From Porticoccus sp041581635 (GTDB lineage Bacteria > Pseudomonadota > Gammaproteobacteria > Pseudomonadales > Porticoccaceae), in NCBI GenBank assembly GCA_041581635.1, contig JBFICW010000037.1, positions 1 to 21,110 on the forward strand: DNA of 21,110 nt. The letters are read 5' to 3'. The notes under the pieces were generated by a model. The model was given only the letters and a program-made list of their open reading frames with translations. It was not told where the DNA came from and searched no databases. Positions 15,284 to 21,110 of this stretch are shown here, one piece after another. The stretch's first letter is position 1, and each line of letters starts with the position of its first letter. The position numbers were made by a program, and so were the translations under genes.

Positions 15284-15334
15284 GTGCCGGTCTTTAGTGT
15301 TTAATAGCACTAATACTCAGGGTTGATTGATATC

Positions 15335-15382
15335 GCTCTAACCACTGATGGGGTGAGAGCATTCTAACAATAGGCTCTTTTT
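15335..15382 (+). promoter_or_regulatory. Candidate attenuator upstream of pssA (two mutually exclusive hairpins)
   Basis: AGAGC at 15356-15360 can pair with GCTCT upstream (15335-15339, helped by ACC/GGT inside) or with GCTCT downstream (15374-15378). The second stem runs into five T's (15378-15382), like a weak terminator, so the first would act as an anti-terminator. It lies about 115 nt before pssA. The stems are short (5-6 bp), so chance is possible. Confidence 0.3.
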
Positions 15383-15497
15383 AGTGTTACTGGCGAATGG
15401 GTTGGCAGTTAATAATTTTTCCGATAATAATGGCGTTGCTTTCATAGTCCTGATTATCGCGAAACAAGTATCAAGAATCATATCTTAAGGGCTAAAG

Positions 15498-16304
15498 ATG
15501 TCTGATATTGACAACCAAAATGAACAATCCACTGGTGAGCATCAGCAGCCATCTGCTGATAATAATACTCAAGTACCACCGCCAGAAAAGACTCGCCATA
15601 AAGGCATTTATCTACTTCCAAACCTGTTTACTACCGGTGCGATGTTCGCCGGTTTTTACGCAATTTTGGCCGGTATGGATGGCAATTTTGAAGCTGCCTC
15701 CATTGCCATCTTTGTGGCAATGATATTTGACGGACTCGACGGCACTGTGGCTCGTATGACTCATACTTCAAGTGAATTTGGCGTTCAGTATGACAGTCTT
15801 TCTGACATGGTTTCTTTTGGCGTTGCGCCAGCGGTGGTGACTTTTAGTTGGATACTCAATGAAGTTGGAAGGATTGGTTGGGCCGCAGCATTTATTTATG
15901 CTTCCTGCGCAGCACTTAGGCTTGCCCGTTTTAATACTCAGGTTGATGTTGTAGATAAACGCTATTTTATCGGTATTGCCAGCCCCACTGCCGCTGCATT
16001 GGTGGCGGGGATGGTATGGAGTTGCTACGACGTAGAGCCCACCACGCAACTGGCATTGGCGGCTGCGTTGGTAACGGCACTCTCAGGACTGCTGATGGTT
16101 TCTAATTTTCGCTACCATAGCTTAAAGGGGCTGGATTTGAAGGGGAAAGTCCCCTTTGTTGTTATCTTTGCCATCGTTATGGCACTTACTATTATCATTA
16201 TTGACCCACCAAGAATATTGTTTCTATTTGCATTGCTGTACAGCCTTTCCGCTCCGGTGGTGTGGGTTTGGCATAAAGTTAGATCGCCTAAAAGCAAGTG
16301 TTGA
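15498..16304 (+). CDS. pssA: CDP-diacylglycerol-serine O-phosphatidyltransferase (type II PssA)
   Basis: A 268-residue integral membrane enzyme that makes phosphatidylserine, the precursor of phosphatidylethanolamine, from CDP-diacylglycerol and serine. The CDP-alcohol phosphatidyltransferase motif is perfect: Asp78-Gly79, Asp81-Gly82, Ala85-Arg86, Gly95, Asp99 and Asp103. These residues bind the divalent metal and the CDP group. About six to eight hydrophobic helices follow a polar N-terminal tail of about 35 residues rich in Gln, Asn and Pro, which is low-complexity and probably cytosolic. AAGGG lies six bases before the ATG. This is the multi-pass Bacillus/Pseudomonas-type enzyme, not the phospholipase-D-like PssA of E. 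coli. The position after ilvC is the same as in Pseudomonas, although a terminator separates them here. Confidence 0.93.
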   Translation: MSDIDNQNEQSTGEHQQPSADNNTQVPPPEKTRHKGIYLLPNLFTTGAMFAGFYAILAGMDGNFEAASIAIFVAMIFDGLDGTVARMTHTSSEFGVQYDSLSDMVSFGVAPAVVTFSWILNEVGRIGWAAAFIYASCAALRLARFNTQVDVVDKRYFIGIASPTAAALVAGMVWSCYDVEPTTQLALAAALVTALSGLLMVSNFRYHSLKGLDLKGKVPFVVIFAIVMALTIIIIDPPRILFLFALLYSLSAPVVWVWHKVRSPKSKC

Positions 16305-16359
16305 GCATCGGCTATTTTGAATAGAGTACAACTAATAAAAGGGACAAGAGTTCTGGGGC

Positions 16360-16388
16360 TTGGCAAATTGCTTGAAACCTGTTTGAAT
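16360..16388 (+). promoter_or_regulatory. Putative promoter of the leu leader and leuA
   Basis: TTGGCA (16360-16365), a 17-base spacer and TTGAAT (16383-16388) match the sigma-70 consensus 5/6 and 4/6. A start near 16395 would leave about 75 nt before the leader peptide and about 280 nt before leuA. The gap 16305-16674 holds this promoter, the leader ORF and several short hairpins; no other gene is seen there. Confidence 0.45.
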
Positions 16389-16468
16389 AAAGCCTCCCTA
16401 GATGTCATCATCAGTGATAAGTCATGAATTCTAGCAGTGTGCAAACAGTTTCCATTCAGCGAGGTATC

Positions 16469-16528
16469 GTGTCACAGCGTATGCCTCACTGTGCTGTTGC
16501 TCGTCAGCTGCTTCTCCTTCTGCCCTGA
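16469..16528 (+). CDS. leuL: leu leader peptide (19 codons with five consecutive Leu codons)
   Basis: A short frame from GTG 16469 (or ATG 16481) to TGA 16526-16528 ends RQLLLLLP, with Leu codons CTG CTT CTC CTT CTG in a row. This is the hallmark of a leucine attenuator leader, like the Leu run of E. coli LeuL. GCGAGG just before the GTG is a possible, rather close ribosome-binding site. It lies in the foot of a hairpin: GAGGTAT (16461-16467) can pair with ATGCCTC (16481-16487), with the GTG in the loop. After the stop, TGCCC-TGAG-GGGCA (16521-16534) and TCCCT-N8-AGGGA (16574-16591) are candidate control hairpins. I see no convincing stem directly followed by a T-run, so the downstream mechanism is unclear. 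Confidence 0.75.
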   Translation: MSQRMPHCAVARQLLLLLP

Positions 16529-16674
16529 GGGGCATATACGTTATATACAATTTTATTCATTCCCGTTTGCAAATCCCTTCCGTCACAGGGAGAATTCGCG
16601 TAACTATTTTGTCCAGTTTTTGTTTTACCCAACCTTAGGGAAAAGCAGGGGCGTAATACCAGGAGAAGTAACTG

Positions 16675-18222
16675 ATGGACAAACAACATTTGGTGATTTT
16701 TGATACAACCTTGCGTGATGGTGAGCAGAGTCCAGGCGCATCGATGACCCGCGAAGAAAAACTGCGGATAGCAAAGGCATTAGAAAAGCTTCAGGTGGAT
16801 GTCATTGAAGCTGGTTTTGCTGTTTCCAGCCAAGGTGATTTTGAGTCAGTAAAAGCGATTGCAGAGACAGTAAAAGATAGCACAGTGTGTAGTCTTGCTC
16901 GAACGACTCATATGGATATTGAGCGTGCCGCAGAAGCGCTGAAAAACGCCAATGCCGGTCGTATTCATACCTTTATTGCTACGTCGCCGATTCACATGAA
17001 ATATAAATTGCAGATGTCACCAGACCAGGTGGTGGAGCAAGCTGTGTCGGCTGTCAAATTAGCTCGTAACCTTATCGGCGATGTAGAGTTTTCTTTGGAA
17101 GATGCCAGTCGTTCGGAATTTGACTATATGTGTCGAATTATTGAACAGGTCATTGATGCTGGAGCAGGAACCATCAACTTGCCCGATACGGTTGGTTATG
17201 GGTTCCCTGAAGAGTATGCGGAGACCATTGGTCGCCTGATTGAACATGTACCTAATTCAGATAAGGCGATTTTCTCGGTGCATTGTCATAACGACCTGGG
17301 ATTAGCCGTTTCCAATTCATTGGCTGCTGTGATGAAGGGTGCTCGCCAAGTGGAGTGCACGATCAATGGGCTGGGTGAGAGGGCAGGTAATGCTTCCCTT
17401 GAAGAAGTTGTGATGGCCGTGCGCACCCGCAAAGATATTTTCCCAGTGGAAACCCGCATTGATACCACCCAGATTGTTTCTACCTCGAGGCTGGTATCCA
17501 GTATCACCGGCTTCCCTGTGCAGCCCAATAAAGCCATTGTGGGGGCCAATGCCTTTGCCCACGAGTCGGGCATACATCAGGATGGCGTTCTTAAGTTCCG
17601 CGAGACCTACGAGATTATGAAGGCTGAGGATGTAGGCTGGAGCACCAATAAAATTGTATTGGGAAAATTATCTGGCAGGGCTGCATTTGCGGCGCGTCTT
17701 GAAGAACTGGGAACACAGTTTGAAAACAAGGCCGATCTTAATGAAGCGTTTGTTCGCTTCAAGGCGCTGGCAGATAAAAAACGTGAAATTTATGATGAAG
17801 ATCTTCAGGCTTTGGTATCTGAAGTACAGCTAAGTGGATTAGATGGTGATCAGATTACACTTGAAAATCTTGAAGTGATTTCTAAAACGGGCCAGCTTCC
17901 CCACGCCAAAATTACTCTGCATTACAAGGGTGAGAAATACAGTTCGTCATCAGATGGTGATGGACCTGTAGACGCGGTATTTAAGGCGATCGAGCAGCTG
18001 GCTAAAAGTGAAACTGAGTTAAAACTTTACTCGGTAAATGCAGTAACCGCAGGTACGGACTCTCAGGGCGAAGTGACGGTGAGACTCGAGAAGGGTGGGC
18101 GTATTGTCAATGGTCAAGGGGCTGATACAGATATCCTGGTCGCCAGCGTCAAGGCTTATCTGAATGCGTTGAACCTGTTGGAAAACCCTGATCGATTGCA
18201 TCCACAACTGGATGGTGTCTAG
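16675..18222 (+). CDS. leuA: 2-isopropylmalate synthase
   Basis: A 515-residue enzyme, close to E. coli LeuA (523), that condenses acetyl-CoA with 2-ketoisovalerate in the first committed step to leucine. The TIM-barrel catalytic domain begins with DTTLRDGEQSPGASM (Asp10 metal ligand, Arg14 catalytic) and has the metal motif HCHND at 203-207 (His203, His205). A linker region includes HESGIHQDGVLK. The C-terminal regulatory (LeuA dimer) domain covers about 390-510 and would bind leucine for feedback inhibition. AGGAG nine bases before the ATG is a strong ribosome-binding site. Expression is probably controlled through the upstream Leu-codon leader. Its substrate derives from the IlvIHC products made by the neighbouring operon. 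The holD-like gene starts 10 bp after the stop. Confidence 0.96.
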   Translation: MDKQHLVIFDTTLRDGEQSPGASMTREEKLRIAKALEKLQVDVIEAGFAVSSQGDFESVKAIAETVKDSTVCSLARTTHMDIERAAEALKNANAGRIHTFIATSPIHMKYKLQMSPDQVVEQAVSAVKLARNLIGDVEFSLEDASRSEFDYMCRIIEQVIDAGAGTINLPDTVGYGFPEEYAETIGRLIEHVPNSDKAIFSVHCHNDLGLAVSNSLAAVMKGARQVECTINGLGERAGNASLEEVVMAVRTRKDIFPVETRIDTTQIVSTSRLVSSITGFPVQPNKAIVGANAFAHESGIHQDGVLKFRETYEIMKAEDVGWSTNKIVLGKLSGRAAFAARLEELGTQFENKADLNEAFVRFKALADKKREIYDEDLQALVSEVQLSGLDGDQITLENLEVISKTGQLPHAKITLHYKGEKYSSSSDGDGPVDAVFKAIEQLAKSETELKLYSVNAVTAGTDSQGEVTVRLEKGGRIVNGQGADTDILVASVKAYLNALNLLENPDRLHPQLDGV

Positions 18223-18232
18223 AGTAGCTGTC

Positions 18233-18958
18233 ATGGATGCTGAGCTGCGGAACTGGTATCTGAGCAATCTGGGTATTGTGCAATATAAACCCAGAAGCGA
18301 GGATCTTGTCGCGCTGCCATTTCATGTCCCCGTCGATGATGGACCAACGAAACCTGCCACCTCCTCGGTTAAAGAGAAGGTGGCCAGTGTTCTGGAGCTG
18401 GTTAGAGAAACGACTGACCATACAGCCCAACCAGCAGAAAACCTATCAGGACAAGAGGCTGAACCCGAGAGCAAACCTGTACCTACCATTGAAGCGCCGA
18501 CCTTTCGGCTTGCCTGCTGGCAACCATGTGATGATTTATTGGTGTTTAATCACTTGGCGCCAGATGGTGGCCCTGAACCCGAACAAATCCAGTTGTTGAG
18601 TAATATATTGAGAGCAATTGGGCGTTTGCCTGCTAGCCTGCCAGCCCCTGAATTAATTGATTGGCCGATGGCCCATGGTGGTGATGTGAGTGAAGCGGCT
18701 GCCCGAAGTCTGCTGTCCGTTTTTCTCGATGCGCGAATCAAAAAGCGGGGGGTTCTTTGGGTTTTGCTTATGGGCGAAGTGGCAGCAGAACTATTGTCTC
18801 CTTCGGAATCTGGCTATTCAGATGCGCTTGGGCGAAGGAAGGAAATCGCCGGTGGAGCAAAAACCATTGTGGGGAGAAGTCTGCAAGAGATGCTAACGGA
18901 CGCCAGTATGAAAGCTCAAACCTGGCAAGCGATCAAATGCCTGGCGAATCAACCTTGA
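18233..18958 (+). CDS. holD: DNA polymerase III psi subunit (HolD-like), enlarged
   Basis: A 241-residue protein called HolD from three lines of evidence. The N-terminus RNWYLSNLGIVQY closely follows the E. coli psi N-terminus RDWQLQQLGITQW, which binds the clamp-loader DnaX. A later LLSNILRAIGRLP segment resembles the psi core helix. It sits directly before rimI, as in E. coli holD-rimI. Psi links the clamp loader to chi and SSB. It is far longer than E. coli HolD (137): an insertion of Pro, Glu, Ser and Thr-rich sequence, probably disordered, spans about residues 40-85, and the C-terminal part is also longer. ATG 18233 is chosen because the motif follows at once; ATG 18212, overlapping leuA, adds seven residues. 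Its TGA overlaps the rimI ATG. The family call is moderate because psi is poorly conserved. Confidence 0.68.
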   Translation: MDAELRNWYLSNLGIVQYKPRSEDLVALPFHVPVDDGPTKPATSSVKEKVASVLELVRETTDHTAQPAENLSGQEAEPESKPVPTIEAPTFRLACWQPCDDLLVFNHLAPDGGPEPEQIQLLSNILRAIGRLPASLPAPELIDWPMAHGGDVSEAAARSLLSVFLDARIKKRGVLWVLLMGEVAAELLSPSESGYSDALGRRKEIAGGAKTIVGRSLQEMLTDASMKAQTWQAIKCLANQP

Positions 18959-19410
18959 TGAGCCTCGTCCATATTCGAGCAATGACGAATGAAGATGTGC
19001 CTTTTGTCTCCGCGATAGAGATGCAGGTAACGCCACACCCCTGGCGTGCCAATCAGTTTATAGACAGTATCCTAAAGCACCAATGTATTGTGCTAACGCT
19101 CGAGACGGAGGTGATCGGTTATGCGATTTATACCATCGTTGCTGGCGAAGCAGAAATTCTGAATATCGCTATTCATCAGGCATATCAAGGAAAAGGTTTT
19201 GGTCGACAGCTGCTTGATCACCTAATGGATATTGTTTCAGAGAATGCTGAGCGATTTTATTTAGAAGTCCGTGTTTCTAACGAAGCGGCTATTCATCTCT
19301 ATCAAGACGTTGGGTTTGTGGAAATATGTCTACGTCGGAACTACTATAAAACCTCCGCTGGGCTTGAAGATGCGATAGTGATGGCGAAAGATTTACAATT
19401 TGGCTTGTGA
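18958..19410 (+). CDS. rimI: Ribosomal protein bS18 N-acetyltransferase RimI (GNAT)
   Basis: A 150-residue GNAT acetyltransferase, similar in length to E. coli RimI (148). It N-terminally acetylates ribosomal protein S18. The acetyl-CoA pyrophosphate loop reads QGKGFGRQLL at residues 77-86. Other family features are HPW near residue 29, ILNIAIH (67-73), LEVRVSNEAAIHLYQDVGF (102-120, with Glu103 and Tyr115 at the positions of catalytic residues) and the C-terminal RRNYYKTSAGLEDAIVM. ATG 18958 overlaps the holD stop (TGATG), which gives tight coupling; ATG 18937 in the same frame is an alternative that adds seven residues. No T-run terminator follows, only a weak hairpin at 19414-19440. Confidence 0.92.
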   Translation: MSLVHIRAMTNEDVPFVSAIEMQVTPHPWRANQFIDSILKHQCIVLTLETEVIGYAIYTIVAGEAEILNIAIHQAYQGKGFGRQLLDHLMDIVSENAERFYLEVRVSNEAAIHLYQDVGFVEICLRRNYYKTSAGLEDAIVMAKDLQFGL

Positions 19411-19610
19411 ATAAACTTACTTCAGTCTTTGCTGTAAGTTAAATATGGGGGCTTAGTCTCAACTTGGTTGTGACGTGGTTCTCAAAATAAAAATTAATCA
19501 TGGTTAATTTAGTCCGTTTATCGGGATATTTGACCGCAGTACCGCTCCAGCTCCAGCGTATATTTAAAATGGTTACTGTGTCCCATTTACTGTCTTTCAG
19601 GAATATCACT

Positions 19611-21110
19611 ATGGAAAGTATTGAGCACTGCCCTGGCGAATCAACAAGATTTGAAATGGCCGATTTGATGTTGAAGCGTCTTCCACTTTGTTTGGGTGTG
19701 ACAGCGGGCTTCTGTTTAATCATGGCATATGCATGGCAGCAGATTTTTTCAACTTGGCAGATGGTTGTTTGGTGTCTTTACGTCACATGTATCCTGATAG
19801 GTGGCTGGTGGTTAATTCGACGTTTGTCATCGAGTTTGCAGGTTACGGGAATGACCGTCAAATTAGTTGAGGATATCAATAACTTAACGCTTGTTGTTGC
19901 TGTTGCAACGGGATTGATTTGGGTGCTTGCCAGTGCGCTTCAGTATACCCATCAGGGGTCTGAGCAATGGCTTTATCTTTCCATCCTGATTGGTGCCGCA
20001 GCCAGTAGTGGCATGCTGTTCAGTTATCATTTTAAGGCGGCATTGACCAAGGTGGCGATGGTGCTATTGCCCTGTACACTAGACGTTTACTTCACTGCCC
20101 AGGGTAACAGCGCTTATTTTGTGGCTCTTAGCTTAATTTTTTTGGCAACGTTGTACTTGGTGCTTTTCCAATTTCATCATCTCTTGGAAAAGAACGTTTC
20201 GTTACGAATTGAGTCTGAGCAGGCAGCAAAAAAACGTGCTGAAGTAAGTTACCTGTTTGAGCAGCACTGGTTGAATGCCCCTTTGGCGGCCATCCAATGG
20301 GATCGCCATAAATGTGTTATTGACTGGAATCCTAGTGCTGAGCGTTTGCTGGGATATTCGAAAGCTGAAGCCATGGGTAAGAGCGCTGATTTTTTCGTGA
20401 CAGAGGAGTCTAGAGAACAATCCAGTCAAATGTGGTCTGCATTATTTCGTCAGAAAAAAGAGGGCTATCATAGCACTCAGGAGTTTAGGCATAAAAACGG
20501 AGATATACTGATTTCCGAGTGGCACAACACGCCGCTATTGAAAAATGGTCGGCTGATCGGAGCGGCTTCATTTGTAGAAGACATTACCTCCCAAATGAAA
20601 GCCAAAGATACCATTCAAAGGCAGGCCACCTACGACAATCTCACGGCGTTACCCAATCGCCGCCGCATGATGGATGAGCTAGAGAAAGCGTTATCGCGTG
20701 CTCAGCGTACTAAACAATATGCCGCGGTACTCTTTCTTGACCTTGATCACTTTAAGGATATCAACGATACACAGGGGCACCATGTAGGTGATCTGGTGTT
20801 GCAGTTCTTTGCTCACACCTTAAGAAAAGCAGTTCGTAATCAGGATGTTGTGGCCCGCTTTGGTGGCGATGAGTTCGTGATACTAATTGAAGACCTGGGC
20901 AAAAAAGAGGACGAGGCCAGGATCAAGCTGCTGGCTATTGCCGATAAAATTATGGAAATGGGCAAAGAAGTTGGCAAACATGAAAACCTTGAATATGAGA
21001 TTGAGGTGAGCGGTGGCATTGTATTGTTTAACAGTGACAGGAATAGCCCGCACGACATTTTAAAGCAGGCAGACTTGGCTATGTACCGCGTTAAAGATGG
21101 CGGGCGAAAG
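19611..21110 (+). CDS. Membrane-bound PAS-GGDEF diguanylate cyclase (partial, continues past the window)
   Basis: The frame is open from ATG 19611 to the last base: 500 codons with no stop. About six hydrophobic segments cover residues 19-200. A PAS domain follows at about 220-330 (WLNAPLAAIQWDRHKCVIDWNPSAERLLGYS), ending in a PAC-like KNGDILISEWHNTPLLKNG. The GGDEF domain starts after the QATYDNLTALPNRRRMM linker (about residue 345). It has the metal site LDLDHFKDIND, an intact GGDEF signature at 418-422 and the inhibitory I-site RNQD at 409-412, five residues upstream, so it is probably an active c-di-GMP synthase with product inhibition. AGGA eight bases before ATG 19611 supports that start; ATG 19569 is in frame but lacks one. 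The sequence ends at MYRVKDGGRK, so a C-terminal EAL phosphodiesterase domain cannot be excluded. The signal sensed by the N-terminal membrane part is unknown. Confidence 0.9.
   Translation, partial: MESIEHCPGESTRFEMADLMLKRLPLCLGVTAGFCLIMAYAWQQIFSTWQMVVWCLYVTCILIGGWWLIRRLSSSLQVTGMTVKLVEDINNLTLVVAVATGLIWVLASALQYTHQGSEQWLYLSILIGAAASSGMLFSYHFKAALTKVAMVLLPCTLDVYFTAQGNSAYFVALSLIFLATLYLVLFQFHHLLEKNVSLRIESEQAAKKRAEVSYLFEQHWLNAPLAAIQWDRHKCVIDWNPSAERLLGYSKAEAMGKSADFFVTEESREQSSQMWSALFRQKKEGYHSTQEFRHKNGDILISEWHNTPLLKNGRLIGAASFVEDITSQMKAKDTIQRQATYDNLTALPNRRRMMDELEKALSRAQRTKQYAAVLFLDLDHFKDINDTQGHHVGDLVLQFFAHTLRKAVRNQDVVARFGGDEFVILIEDLGKKEDEARIKLLAIADKIMEMGKEVGKHENLEYEIEVSGGIVLFNSDRNSPHDILKQADLAMYRVKDGGRK

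Noticed and set aside
16437..16703. 88-codon open frame on + across the leu leader into leuA
   Set aside because: Out of frame with both leuL and leuA, Cys/Phe-rich random-looking translation, no ribosome-binding site.
19414..19440. Hairpin AACTTAC-N13-GTAAGTT after rimI
   Set aside because: AT-rich, long loop and no T-run, so not supported as a terminator.

Overview
The window is chromosomal DNA of a gammaproteobacterium. The order bamD / rluD-pgeF-clpB (divergent at bamD-rluD), the pilSR + pilY1-pilE cluster, ilvI-ilvH-ilvC-pssA-leuA and holD-rimI all match gammaproteobacterial gene neighbourhoods, and the proteins look most like Pseudomonas-related and marine Cellvibrionales-type versions. 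Base composition is moderate. Assignment below class level is inference. No tRNA, rRNA, IS element, prophage or CRISPR array was seen.

Layout. (1) 1-3911, type IV pili: the end of pilY1 and a pilE-type pilin on the + strand, convergent with the pilS-pilR two-component system on the - strand. (2) 4051-5971, - strand: nadE (NAD synthetase) and the outer-membrane assembly lipoprotein bamD, with an intrinsic terminator between them. (3) 6080-10505, + strand: rluD, pgeF and clpB, where clpB has its own good heat-shock (sigma-32) promoter. (4) 10506-11489: a small unknown gene and a DUF4124 secreted protein, convergent across a stretch packed with inverted repeats, one of them an 18-bp perfect stem. 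(5) 11600-15283, + strand: the ilvI-ilvH-ilvC operon for branched-chain amino acids, preceded by about 240 nt of hairpin-rich leader with a small hydrophobic Val/Ile-rich ORF, and closed by a strong terminator. (6) 15284-18222: pssA, then leuA preceded by a classic Leu-codon leader peptide. (7) 18233-19410: an enlarged holD-like gene and rimI. (8) 19611-21110: a membrane PAS-GGDEF protein cut off by the window end.

How they connect. IlvI/IlvH and IlvC carry out the first two committed steps towards valine and isoleucine. LeuA takes the valine precursor 2-ketoisovalerate to leucine. Both loci carry small leader ORFs rich in codons of their own end products, and the two leaders share a ten-base start-region motif read in the same frame. 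PilSR is known to control pilin transcription. ClpB, PgeF and RluD are housekeeping functions.

The most interesting part is the ilvI leader (about 11640-11877). It combines several consecutive hairpins, mutually exclusive pairings around CACAG, a T-run, and a small ORF whose stop codon overlaps the ilvI ribosome-binding site. It may be a structured cis-regulatory RNA and/or a leader-peptide attenuator. All structure calls were made by eye, without folding or database searches.
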